DNA from: Spinacia oleracea
Lineage: Eukaryota > Streptophyta > Magnoliopsida > Caryophyllales > Amaranthaceae
DNA: 64,000 bases
NCBI RefSeq assembly: GCF_020520425.1
Contig: NC_079490.1
Location: forward strand, 2,294,001-2,358,000
Direction: 5' to 3'
Notes under the pieces: model-generated
Database searches by the model: none
The model's input: the letters and a program-made list of their open reading frames with translations, nothing else
Told to the model about the DNA's origin: nothing
Part shown: in pieces, positions 22,458 through 33,392 of the stretch
Layout of the letters: every line of letters starts with the position of its first letter
Numbering within the stretch: the stretch's first letter is position 1
Translations under genes and position numbers: made by a program

Positions 22458-25400
22458 TCAACAGATGTCGAGTATGCCGTACTTGGGTTGTTGATCGGGC
22501 GTAAAAAGCCCGTAAAACCGCTCCGATTCATCCCCGGGTTTCTCATCCTCATCAAACATCGCAAACAAATACGTCTCAATTTCTTCACCTTCCGTCAACG
22601 GTGTCCCCTTCTTCACATGCTTAATCAAATTCGTGTAATACATCTTCGCATTTTCCGGCGTCGCCGCCTCACCACTTGCCCCTCCACACTCCAACCCACC
22701 ATTCACCTGGCGGTGGTGGCGGTGGTAGCGGTGGTGCCTTCTCCCTTTTTTAGAAAACCCACCTTTAGACGGCCACCCACTTTCCGAAGCCACCACCCTA
22801 GGCGGAGGTTTCCGGTACTTCCCGTTCTGAGACGGGGATCCAACAACTTTCCCCACCGCAACAAAAACCGCATCGTAAATCGCGTCAAACAAATTCTGGT
22901 ACTCTTTGCCGGTTTCACCATCAGTAAAAACAGTTCCGCACGCAGTAAATAACGCAAAATCAAGGGTAATATCCTTTTGATTATTTACATAAGAAGTATA
23001 AGGCTGAATGTTTACCAACAATGGCGAATTGTTACTCGTTAAGAAATCAATTATTGGTGTAATAAACGATAAGTTCCCAAACTCCGCTTTAGATGGTGGA
23101 TAAGAGTTCACAATCAAGCTCGTGTCAATTGCAGTAGAGACCTGTTAAGAGTATGATCCACATGTGAGTATTAGACAAGTTATCCTATATTAAAATAAAT
23201 GGAGAAAGATTAACTAACATGTAAGATTGTAGGTTACTCCACCTATCACTAGGCCTGGTTATTGGACGGGTAAGGTCAGGGTCGGTGTGGGTCAAAAGTG
23301 AGTCGGGTAATAAGAGGGTCAATTTTAGCGGGTCAATAATGGGCTGGTCAAAGCGGATCGCGGGTCAACGGTGAGCCGATTGTAGCCGGGTCAATAAACG
23401 AACAAAATTAAATGAAAAAAAAGAGAGTCATATGCGAATACAAGTAAATATGAAGCTATCTATATCATTTTCTATATCATAACTATTTTAGTTTTCAAAA
23501 TTAATGGGGTATAAGTTTGACCCTATATTGACCCTTGACTTTGTCCAATAAAGACGTTGTCTAGTAAGAGCCCTACTCAATCAGTGTGGGTCAAAAGCGA
23601 GTCGGGTAATAAGAGGGTCAATTTTAGCAGGTCAATAATGGGCTGGTCAAAGCGGATCGCGGGTCAATAACGAGCCGATTGTAGCCAGGTCAATAAACAA
23701 ACAAAATTAAATGAAAAAAAAGTCATACGCGAATACAAGTAAATACGAAGCTATCTATATAATTTTCTATATCATAACTATTTTAGTTTTCAAAATTAAT
23801 GGGGTATAAGTTTGGCCATATATTGACCCGACTTTGTCCAATAATGACGTTGTCTAGTAAGAGCCCTACTCAATAAGAACCATATTAACGTGACCCAAAC
23901 CTTATACCCATTAAGCTACCCTGTCCAATAATCAGATCTAATTATCATCAATTAATTTTTAGAATGGAACTCCGTCAGACTTATATGTGGTCGATCAGTC
24001 TCTTCTCATATACGTGCTTATGTATATGGCCCGATGAGTTTATCAATACCTTAATCTGCCCTGTTAAGTTGTTTGAGTTAATCGCGTTTTGTATGTTCTG
24101 CATTGCAGGGTGTAAAGACGAGGCTGTAGGTTCATCAGAGGGGTGGATTTCGTTTCCAACTGCGATGTACTTGATTGATGTTGCGTAAGGTATGATGTTT
24201 GTTTCGACCCACTCGTTTGCTGTTTGTTGATCGCAGGCTATGCATTGTATGTCTTCGTTAGGGACGCCGAGTGTGAGTTCGATGCCCGTTCCTAGTATTA
24301 TGATATCATGGTAGAGTTATGAAGGAGTATTTATAAAATTAAATATTGCAAAGTCAATAATGAACATAAATAAGAAAAATACAACTAACATTATAAGAAA
24401 TTGTACCATTAACGATTGAAAATCCCGTCGCTAAAGGCCAACAATCGTCGATTAACGATGTGATTTCCTGTTGCAAACCCGTCATAAAAGGGGTGTCATT
24501 AATGGAAAATCCCGTCGTAAAAGAAATTTACGACGATTGTTCCCGTCTTTGTTTGTCATCCCCGTCGCAAAAGACTTTTGCGACGGGATTTTTGACCCGT
24601 CGTTACTAGGTTTTTATTAAAGATACAAATTCTTGTAGTGTAACTATAATAAAATCTATACTAAATTAACACTACAAAAATATCTTTTATGACAACCTAA
24701 TAACGACGGTAAAAATCCCGTCGCAAAAGGGTTTTCGCGACGGGGATAACAACCCAACAAAGACGGGAACAACCGTAGAAAATGTCTTTTACGACGGGTT
24801 AATGACGAGATTTTTCATTAATGCCGGCCTCCTTTTTATGACGGGTTCGCGACGAAAAATCTCGTCGTTAATCAACAATTATTGGCCTTTAGCGACGGGA
24901 TTTCATATCGTTAATAGTACAATTTCTTGTAGTGTAAATTATTCTGATTGATTGTAATCGATCAATTAATATATTCTAAGTCTCCTTAATATTATCTTTA
25001 ATACCTTGTAGGGCTTGGAGGGTTGATTGGTCGGGTGCGTAGAGTCGCATTGCTCCTATGCCGTAGTAGTTGTAAAGGTCTGTTGTAGCTTGTGCGTTTG
25101 GTAAGTTGTTTCCGTTTCGGCCGTAGCATACTCCCAGTTGTGCAACTACAATGTCTTAAAACTCATTATTAGTATGCAAAATAACTAATTAAGGTCATAA
25201 GATAGAGATATTAAACAGCTTAATTTTTTTTTGGTATTAGCTCCCGGTTTACCCTTAAGGCTAATCCGGATTCGGGGTAAGTTCTGGGTGGTTAGGTTCC
25301 AGTCCCCTCGCAATTGTTGTTGTGGGGGATCGAACACGGGTTCTCCCTACCAAGTTCAGCCCCAATCACCACTGAACCAATAAACAATTGGTATTAAACA

Positions 25401-26304
25401 GCTTAATTTATGGCTTAGAGCTTAAAGATGGCGCGCACTGGGCCAAGCCGGCCCATGGCATGACATTACCCAACACGAAAACGTACAATCCAACACAGGC
25501 ACAGGAAAAGCACGGCCCAACACGAGCACAAAGTTTGGGGCCGTGGGTACTGGGTAGGGCTCGAGGTCTTGGAAAAGCAAGACAAACATGACACGATAAA
25601 GCATATTAACCGAGTGAAATTAGGCTTAGGCACAAAGACACGAGGGTAAGGGCCTCTTGCTCCTTAACCAATTGAGGTTGGCATGAGTGGTTAAGGGCCT
25701 CTTGCTCCTTAACCAAGGTTTCGGGTTCGAGCCTTGGTAATGGAAAAAATCTCAACAGGGAGGGATACTTCCCATCGAGGTACCCATGCAAACTCCCGCG
25801 GGAGATTAGTCCACTCGCCAAAGGCGGTGGGAACTCCTCGTAGTAGAACCAAAAAAAAAAAAAAAACAAAGACACGAGGGTATATGGGCTTGGGCCGTGT
25901 CTGGGCATCCTATTAACATTAGCCCGACTTGATAGGAAACTAGTGAGTGTGGCATGGGCAAGGGGTTGTTTAGGCCCAATGTTCGTGGGCTCGACACAAT
26001 GGCCGAACCAACCCTCAATCATCTTGACTTGAGCCTAACATGAAATACACCAAGAGATCACTTGGCACAATACCAATGGATTATAAACCAATTAAGAGTT
26101 TGTTCGGATTACCTTATTTTCACTTATTTCAGGAAAATAGATTCTGATAAGTTCGGATAATCAACCTAGATTTTATAGCATATTTCACAGAATGATTATT
26201 AGAGTGAGAGACATACCTGTGTGCTGTAGGCTAAGCAAGACAAATGCTACGATGAACATCAAAGAAGCTGTAGCCATTGGAGGAATGATAAGGGAAGCTG
26301 CCAT
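22458..26304 (-). CDS. Gene B: GH17 beta-1,3-glucanase, 4 exons, with His/Arg-rich loop
   Basis: Exons on the minus strand are 26217-26304, 25005-25145, 24050-24291 and 22458-23141. All junctions are GT-AG and the frame is open throughout, giving 384 residues. Exon 1 is a signal peptide; the mature chain begins near AQLGVCYGRNGNN. The acid/base is Glu124 (AVGNE) and the nucleophile is Glu277 (ASESGWPSKGG). Intron 1 is the family intron. Introns 2 (phase 1, after Gln76) and 3 (phase 0, after Lys157) are extra; genes A, C and D lack them. Residues 286-316 form an insertion rich in His, Arg and Gly (GRRHHRYHRHHR) straight after the nucleophile motif. Gene C and the 53-kb pseudogene have related insertions. 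The C terminus is KYGILDIC. The catalytic residues are kept, so activity is plausible. The large introns hold transposons, so splicing efficiency is uncertain. Confidence 0.85.
23285..23880. repeat. Tandem duplication, unit about 299 bp, inside gene B intron 3
   Basis: The block starting GTGTGGGTCAAAAG at 23285 restarts at 23584 and runs to about 23880 with few changes. Both copies contain GGGCTGGTCAAAGCGGATCG and end near GAGCCCTACTCAAT. It enlarges intron 3 of gene B. Confidence 0.8.
24389..24640 (+). mobile_element. CACTA-type MITE in gene B intron 2 (copy 1)
   Basis: About 250 bp of AACGACGGG-rich sequence with multiple internal inverted repeats. It starts with a degraded CACTACAAGAAATTGTACC end and finishes ATTCTTGTAGTG. 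CACTACAAGAAA is the hallmark end of CACTA (EnSpm/CMC) transposons. It has no coding capacity. Confidence 0.75.
24670..24934 (-). mobile_element. CACTA-type MITE in gene B intron 2 (copy 2)
   Basis: Same family as the neighbour at 24389 but in the opposite orientation, 29 bp away. It begins CACTACAAAAATATC and ends ACAATTTCTTGTAGTG. The pair makes intron 2 a large imperfect inverted repeat. Confidence 0.8.
25227..25391 (-). mobile_element. tRNA-derived SINE family 1, in gene B intron 1
   Basis: Reverse copy of the 10418 SINE, with its A tail as a T run at the left. The exact 18-bp duplication TATTAAACAGCTTAATTT lies at 25209-25226 and 25392-25409. It is a well-preserved, fairly recent insertion. 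Confidence 0.88.
25649..25865 (+). mobile_element. tRNA-derived SINE family 2, in gene B intron 1
   Basis: The A box TGGCATGAGTGGTTAAGGG and B box GGGTTCGAGCC are followed by a unique body and a long A tail. The exact 17-bp duplication ACAAAGACACGAGGGTA lies at 25632-25648 and 25866-25882. The head holds a partial duplication of the GGGCCTCTTGCTCCTTAACC segment. It is a different family from the 10418 SINE. Confidence 0.85.
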
Positions 26305-26380
26305 GGCATATATCCAACTTGCAATTTCTAGTTATAGTTTCGATCAATTCATTGATAGTGGTAAGTCTTTTTATATGCCA

Positions 26381-26389
26381 GTTTATATA
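26381..26389 (-). promoter_or_regulatory. TATA box of gene B
   Basis: On the minus strand this reads TATATAAAC, about 80 bases before the gene B ATG (26304). Confidence 0.6.
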
Positions 26390-26451
26390 GAAAATTAAAG
26401 ATAATACAAGTGTCTATATTAAAACTGTACAATAGAAAGAATAAAAAATGA

Positions 26452-26720
26452 CACTACAAGAAATTGCACTATTAACGACGGGAAATCCCGTCGTTAAAGG
26501 CCAATAATCGTTGATTAATGACGGGATTTCTTGTCGCGAACCCGTCATAAAAGGGGGCCGTCGTTAATGAAAAATCCCGTCGTTAACCCGTCGTAAAAGA
26601 CATTTGCGACGGTTGTTCCCGTCTTTGTTTGGTAGTTAGCCCCGTCGCTAAAGCCTTTTACGACGGGATTTTTGACCCGTCGTAATTAAGTTGTCGTCAA
26701 AGATACAAATTATTGTAGTT
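26452..26720 (+). mobile_element. CACTA-type MITE upstream of gene B
   Basis: Starts CACTACAAGAAATTGCAC and ends ACAAATTATTGTAGT; about 268 bp. The internal GACGGGAAATCCCGTCG-type palindromes match the rest of the family. It lies about 70 bp upstream of the gene B TATA box. Confidence 0.8.
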
Positions 26721-26828
26721 TGAGTTTTGTATCACTTAAAACGGTTAAGAAACGAAAAAGATATATGATTCGTAAAATGAGAAATTAAACCGCCAAGTGG
26801 TAGTGTTTCTAACACAAAACATAGTTTA

Positions 26829-27214
26829 CAAAAATGATAAAGGTCACAACATGCGATCTTTAAGCCGTGTCACAATGATGACATAGCATGCTTATGTGTC
26901 ATGATTTGAATGGGAAACTAAAATATTTAACTTATATAACTTATTATATATGTTACAAAAAAAATGTAGGAAAATCTTAATATTCTAATTTGTTTACTTG
27001 CCTCTTTATATCGACTATCTTATTTACATATTTCATAGTAAAAAATATTGCATTGACGGTAAAAGTATCCTGATGACTTATAGCCTACGTGGCGCCTATA
27101 TGTACCAAATAAACTCCGACACGTAAAATTGCGACAACTAAATGTTTTCGCAACTTGCGACAATTAAATGTTTTCGCAACTTGTGACTACAACTTGCGAC
27201 TTTTATCATCACCC
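26829..27214 (+). mobile_element. MULE-type MITE (GATAAAGGT ends)
   Basis: The inverted ends are ATGATAAAGGTCACAACATG on the left and TTGCGACTTTTATCATCACC on the right. The exact 9-bp duplication CATAGTTTA lies at 26820-26828 and 27215-27223. Nine-base duplications are typical of Mutator-like elements. At 386 bp it is non-coding. Confidence 0.8.
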
Positions 27215-27223
27215 CATAGTTTA

Positions 27224-28026
27224 ACATAGTTGTTCGCAAATTTGGTGAACTAGTGAACTATGGCGTTAGCTAGCACTTTTTTGCAAGTAGACATGTTCGA
27301 AGAGAGTAGTGGAAATGTACGTCGAATACTCCCACAAAGGCCACAACAATAGTTTAAGGTTGGTTTTATTAGCACATTATGCTATAAAATCATATCTAAA
27401 ATCAAGTTTAGCAATAACTCAACTGAAGTTTATTATATCTTGTGTGCTACTATAAATTTATTTTAAATTCAAGTCAATAGCATTATAAGTTGAAAGATGT
27501 AGTAATTTAATCCATAATTTTATTGATGTTTGGTTTCCAATATAATGAAGTTATTATATAAATATTGAATAATGCTATAGCCTAGGGTTTGATTAGAGTT
27601 GATTATCTTGAGCCCGACGACTCAAAAATGACGTTTTTTTGACAGTTTGGTAGGCCCATTTTCGAGACCGGCTTGATTTTAATTGTATGGACTTATTATG
27701 CGCAACTCAAAATTGAAAATTTAGTTATAAATTTGATCAGACACAAAAGTCTGCTGTTTTTTGTCCAAAATAGCGAATTTGTACAGCCACAAATAATTGG
27801 CCCTCTACTGCCAAAAATAAAATAAAAAAACAATTAGCCCAAAGTTTCATCCGGCCCAAGAAGATTGGATAATTTTTAGTCGTGGCCCAGCCCGCTTTAT
27901 AAGGTAATCCACGTCGTGATGCTTGTCTATATCAAAGTGTTTGTGGAATTGTGCATGGATACTTATAAAAAATAATAATTTTGATCATTGATAACTTTAA
28001 TTATGTATTTAGAAGTTTTCGTGATG
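27224..28026. other. Intergenic with a diverged dispersed repeat
   Basis: About 27630-27910 matches, with much divergence, the GGCCCG-rich dispersed repeat of 5130-5400. The rest shows no feature. Confidence 0.5.
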
Positions 28027-28041
28027 AATTAAGTTATCCTC

Positions 28042-28212
28042 TTTAATTGTCTGTTGGTTCAGTGGTTATTGGGACTGAACTTGGTAGGGATGACCCGTGT
28101 TCGATTCCTCGCAACAACAATTGGGACGGGACTAGAACCTATCCACCCAGAACTCGCCCCGAATCCGGATTACTTCTGAGGATGAAACGGGTGTTAACAA
28201 CAAAAAAAAAAT
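28042..28212 (+). mobile_element. tRNA-derived SINE family 1
   Basis: A box GGTTCAGTGGTTATTGG, B box GTTCGATTCC and an A tail. It is flanked by AATTAAGTTATCCTC (28027-28041) and AATTAAGGTATCCTC (28213-28227), a 15-bp duplication with one mismatch. Confidence 0.85.
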
Positions 28213-28227
28213 AATTAAGGTATCCTC

Positions 28228-28621
28228 GCAGTATTGTTTAATGGGTTAAGGTTAACATTAATTGTGCACATGCTACTTTCGCGGTTTAACAAAGCATTAT
28301 GTTTGATCAAATTAATGAAAATACCTCTTCATGTTTTACTCCCTCCGTTGCATAATTATAGTCTTGTTTTTCGTACAGGCGTCCAAAAATTATAGTCCTA
28401 TATTTTTTGCATATCTTGAATTACGAACGTACCGATTTTTCTTTTTGAATGTTTTCTTATTTTCTATTTTTCATGCCTCATTACCCTCACTTACCTTTTC
28501 TTTTTTCCCGTTTTAATTACTCTCTTTAACATAATTTTTACTTTTCTTACGTTACGTTTTGCAGACGGTTCATTAATTACGGCGGTGTATATTAGCCGAC
28601 CCAAAACATTTTGTGACGAAG
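28228..28621. other. Intergenic, possible half of a Stowaway-like MITE
   Basis: ACTCCCTCCGTTGCATAATT at about 28336 looks like one end of a Stowaway-type MITE, but no matching second end is clear. The rest is AT-rich. Confidence 0.35.
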
Positions 28622-28626
28622 AATAC

Positions 28627-31209
28627 TGTTAGATTTCATGATCTAAGGTGGAAGAAAATCCTGGAGAAAGAGTAGGGAAGCCATTGAAGAAGGCTTGACT
28701 ACGTGAGGAAGAGAGAGAGCTAAATAAAATGTGTTGTTTTATTATTTTTCAACTAACTGATGAATACAAATGGAGTGTTGTATATATACAAGCTACTAAC
28801 AAATATAACAAACTTTTCTTGTACTAAGGAAAGTATAGAACAACCTAGTCAATCATTGACTTGCATCTTCATATGCAAGAGGGCAATCTCCAACATCCCC
28901 CCTCAAACTGAAAATGGTTGAAAAACATTTTCAGTTTGAACTAAAATTGTGAAAAGGCACCTTTGCAAACTGCAGTGTACCAATCCTTGTGAGCAGCCCT
29001 GGACTGGAGTTGAATGCTCATTCATCATGTGTAAACCCAGACGGCTTACCCCTAATGTGGCCCATTTCATTTGAACTGGTCTTGAAACAAATTTTACTTA
29101 GCATTACACAAACCCTGCTCCACCCATAAACCTATGCACACAAACTGACTTCCCACAGTAACGGCAACAAAATCATCAGCATCAAGGTCCATCTTGGCAT
29201 GAACCTGTTGAATATGATTCCTGATGTGACCGTACTGTTTTTGCAAAACAACGAATTCACTGGTCCAGTAGTATATTTGGCTGGTCTTGAACTGAATGAT
29301 CATGGAGTTTTCCTTTCGATAAAGTCCCTAATGAGAACTTCAGTGAAGAAAACTTTCTTGGAGAGGATCACTTGGTTCAGTTAACAAAGCAAAGTTCCAT
29401 GATGGCTAGATGTTTGTTTAGTATGCCTAGGGATGATATGAAAAGAATTTCGAAAATGTCTTTAAAATGTTTAAGGATCATAGAATTCATGATCAAAAAT
29501 TTAGAGAGGATATGTAAAGGTTCAGAGAAAAGAGTCAAATCAACTTCAGAGAAACAATTCAGAGAAAATAGGTTCAGAGAAACGATCAGAAAGCGAATCG
29601 ATCTAACTGATCTAGGTTCAGAACAAAAAAAAAGGGGGTTCAGAGAAACAATTCAGAACAAAAAGAAGACCTCAACCTCTATTGGGCCACAGAACAGACC
29701 TCAACCTCTGTTGGGTCACAAAAAGACCTCTATGGGTCACAAAGAATAACCTCTAAATGAAGGATAATGTGTTTAAGAGGAAAAGAGTGAGAAATTCAGC
29801 TATGAAAAAGAAAGCTGAAGGAAGAAATTGATCAAAAAAAGAAACAATTTGACCCTTTGGGTCTTTTGAGAATTGACCACTTTGGGTTGAAACTGACCAC
29901 TATGGGTCGGAAAGAGGACCACCGTGGGTCTGAAAATGACCTCTATGGGTCTGAAAGAATGAGCCACAATAAACCAACCTCCATCATTCAACAACCAACC
30001 TCCATCATTCAACAAAACACTCATACTTCAATTCAATGTTTAATCAAGAACTACCCAAATCCAAGATTAACCAGAATCTTAAACTACAACAACATCTTAG
30101 AACAACATTCAAGAATTAGGAACAAACACCACACATACTGAATCGAAACAGGTAAATCTTACTGAGAATCCGTTGCGTGCTACAACCAATGGTGCTGCGC
30201 CAACAAGTGTGAGCTATTTCTGGGCAGAAGCAAATACAGAGGGTTGAGGCAGAACAACTACAGTAATCGCAACAACAGTAATGTGATTAGAAATCCCTGT
30301 TGCTGGAAAACCTCCCGGCGATATATTATAACGCCGACGGCGAATATTTCGGGATTGAATCACTAATTTGAAGTGTGTATTCGGCAATTATATCGAAATG
30401 TAGGACTCGAATTCGAAATCAGGAGAGAGTAATGAATCACCGATTGGGGCACCGAAGAGGTCGGTGTGTGAACGCGGTGGGTGTGATGGTGGTGCTAGAT
30501 CTGCTGACGCCATTGCAAACACATGAAATTGATCGAAAATCTTTGAGAACCACCCATAAAACCACCGGAAAACACTAACAAAAAATGCCACAATGAGAAG
30601 CCGATAAATCCTTCGATAAAAAACGTCAAAGAACGCAGAAACACATCAAGAATCTATCAACAATTTTTCAGATTCTTGCAAACACACAAAATCTTCAAGA
30701 ACCCTAAAATTTGGGGAAAACTCAAGAATCAAAAATCATTTGATTCAAGGCTTTAAAGAAAATTTACGAGAGAAATTATGAGATATTAGGGAGAATTAAA
30801 ACCCTAATTCGTCGAATTTTGACCCAATTCGAGCAGAATTTCAGAGCAGCAAATTTTGGGGAAAAAGAAATTGATGAGTTGATTTGAACGAAAATATTAT
30901 GCGGAATTGAAGAGCCGGGATCGTTCCCGCTCTGATACCATGTTAGATTTCATGATCTAAGGTGGAAGAAAATCCTGGAGAAAGAGTAGGGAAGCCATTG
31001 AAGAAGGCTTGACTACGTGAGGAAGAGAGAGAGCTAAATAAAATGTGTTGTTTTATTATTTTTCAACTAACTGATGAATACAAATGGAGTGTTGTATATA
31101 TACAAGCTACTAACAAATATAACAAACTTTTCTTGTACTAAGGAAAGTATAGAACAACCTAGTCAATCATTGACTTGCATCTTCATATGCAAGAGGGCAA
31201 TCTCCAACA
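28627..31209 (-). mobile_element. Short non-autonomous LTR retrotransposon
   Basis: Two 269-bp LTRs (28627-28895 and 30941-31209) begin TGTTAGATTTC and end ATCTCCAACA. By eye they are identical. The exact 5-bp duplication AATAC lies at 28622-28626 and 31210-31214. On the minus strand the primer site TGGTATCAGAGCGG abuts the right LTR, and a purine tract (GAGGGGGGA) lies beside the left LTR. The 2.05-kb interior has no recognisable gag or pol. It looks like a LARD/TRIM-like derivative moved by another element's proteins, and it is young. Confidence 0.88.
28896..30940 (-). other. Interior of the short LTR element, no recognised coding
   Basis: Around 29680-29970 there are repeated GGGTCA/GACCTC-type motifs (ACCTCTATGGGTC and variants). 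Small open frames exist on both strands but none resembles gag, protease, integrase or reverse transcriptase. I treat them as chance frames. Confidence 0.6.
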
Positions 31210-31490
31210 AATACTCCGGCCATATCTTGCATTGATCATTAAATGATCATTAATCCGTCACCATAATTTTCATCTAGCATTCTAGATCTTGGTTATGAAC
31301 TTATGATCATGATATATACATAGTACGAAGTATCATTTAAAAAAAAATATTTATTAAACAAGATCATTATACAATTAAGAAGTAAATACTCATAATTTAT
31401 TAGGTGTTTCATTTCATTTCATTTATTCATGTGTATCATATTAGTACATAATCAGATTTCATAATACAAGCAAATTATAAAAAACACAAT

Positions 31491-33104
31491 TCATCCTCTG
31501 AAATTAAGGTTATACTTTGGCTGTTGATTAGGACTAAACACACCAAAATTATTCTCAGTACCACCACCCTTTTGATTCTCATCAAACATGGCAAACAAGT
31601 ACGTCTCAATCGCCTGCCCGTTCTTCCTAGGCGTCCCCTGCCTCACGTGGCCAATCAGGTTCGCATAATACGTCGCCGCGTTACCGGGAGTAGCGGCACC
31701 ACGGCTATCACCGCCGGCCGACGGCCATCCGCTCTCGGACACCACGATTGGTATGTTCGGGCCCCCGGCCCGAGCCAAAGCGGCATACATTGTGTCAACC
31801 AGGGCATCAAAGAGGTTTTTGTATTGTAAACCGTTATCGTCGTTAACTTGGGCGTTAGGTGACGTAAAGAGGGCGTAATCTAGGCGAATGGATCCGGTAC
31901 CGAGGTAGGCAAAGTAAGGGTAGATGTTGGCTAACAATGGTGAGTTGTTGTTTCTAAGGAAGTTAACGATTGGGTTCATGTATGATGAAGATGTGAAAAA
32001 ACCTTTAGACGGCGGGAAGCCGTCGACGATGCTACTTTTTACCGCCGTGGAGACTTTGATCCTGTCGGCTAAAATAAGATAAAATAAGATAATAAGTTTA
32101 TAGTCGATACGATAAGATAATAATATAAATAAAATGCAGGTTAGAAATTAAATACTTTTACAAGTTTTGTGAGAAAATACTTTTTAAAACTTTGTTTTAT
32201 AAGGAAACCTTAATTATATACATGTGAATAATTTTTAATAATGCACCTTAAAAACAAATTAGTGCCAAAAAAATCAAAATTTTCGGCGGTGACTTACATT
32301 TTCCCCCAACTATAAAATGTGGGAGCTAATCAGCGCACAAAAACTTGACTTTTTGTTCGAATCCCCCTCAAGGTGTGTTTATTGAAAAGCATATAAGGTG
32401 TATTTTGAAGAAGAAAAAACACACAAAAGGTTTTTCTCACAAAATTTCTAGGTCCATTTGATAAGATATGATAATATAAGCGAAATTCAGGTGAAGCTAG
32501 TAATCAATACCTACCTAAGTTAGCTGAACGAAGGGCATTTTGGACATTTTGCATGGCGGGGAGTATTGACCCTGCCTCAGCATCACCAGGCATGATTTCG
32601 TTACCGACCGCAATGTAACGGAAATTTACATTAGACGCGTAAGCGACTACATTTTTTTGGACCCAACGGGTTGCAGCTCCCGCATCTGAGCCGAGTGACC
32701 TGAGATCGGTCCTAGGGACATCGAGGATTAGCCCTATGTTCGTTCCTCTAAGGGCTTGGAGGGAATTTGGACCGGGATCATACATTCTCATCCTTGTTAT
32801 TCCTCGAGATTTATACAGGTTTATCACGTCTTGTGGGGAGGGTAAGTTGTTGCCATTTCTTCCATAACATACACCAATTTGCGCTTCTGCATTACATGAA
32901 GCAGATTACTAACTGTCAGACCACAAAACATATCACCCATCTCCTAATCAACTAGCATATTTTTATACATGATATGACAATTAAGTAATTATAAGACGCT
33001 ATGATAAGAGACTAGCTAGCTGTACCTGTTACTCGAAAACTAGGTAGGATCATTGCAAGAAGGAGCAAAGTAGCCACTGCAAAAGGTTTGCTTATTAACA
33101 CCAT
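31491..33104 (-). CDS. Gene E: secreted GH17 beta-1,3-glucanase, 3 exons
   Basis: Minus-strand exons are 33026-33104, 32515-32886 and 31491-32068. All junctions are GT-AG and the joined frame gives 342 residues. Exon 1 is a signal peptide (MVLISKPFAVATLLLL); the mature chain begins near AQIGVCYGRNGNNLPSPQDV. The acid/base is Glu123 (AVGNE) and the nucleophile is Glu262 (VSESGWPSAGG). The C terminus is KYNLNFRG, with no extension. Intron 1 is the family intron. Intron 2 (446 bp, phase 1, in codon 151) is extra and lies only four to five codons before the place equivalent to intron 3 of gene B. For intron 2 I chose the donor GTAGGT over the overlapping GTATTG because only it keeps the frame. 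It is a classical enzyme like A and D. Confidence 0.88.
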
Positions 33105-33160
33105 TTGGAAACTTAAGATTAGTGTTTGTGTAGATTAAATGACGATTATTCAAAGGCCAA

Positions 33161-33168
33161 TATTTATA
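33161..33168 (-). promoter_or_regulatory. TATA box of gene E
   Basis: On the minus strand this reads TATAAATA, about 60 bases before the gene E ATG (33104). Confidence 0.6.
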
Positions 33169-33392
33169 GGAATTTTTATAGTTGAAAAGTCTACAAATAT
33201 AGTTCAAAAATATCAAAACAATTATGAACAAGTCCATTAATATGGCTGCTTGGTATATACGTAGCATAATTTCAAACACTCGACGTCATATTGTCTACAA
33301 TAATTTCAATTTGCATTAAAAAAGAAATAATGATAAGGTTGAACATGTTTTGCGTATAGCAGCCCCTTTAGCTTGTGTTATGGGTTAGAAAA

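Noticed and set aside
22458-23141. Gene B as a pseudogene broken by insertions
   Set aside because: All four exons join in frame with canonical splice sites and keep both catalytic Glu residues.
25388-26022. Small open frames in gene B intron 1
   Set aside because: They overlap SINE copies and GC-biased intron sequence; no coding support.
29372-30141. Open frames in the short LTR element as possible gag
   Set aside because: No zinc knuckle, gag core or other retroelement motif; low-complexity repeats explain them.
32504-32827. Gene E read as two separate truncated genes
   Set aside because: A GTAGGT donor and TTTTAG acceptor join the parts in frame into a full-length glucanase, so an intron is the simpler explanation.
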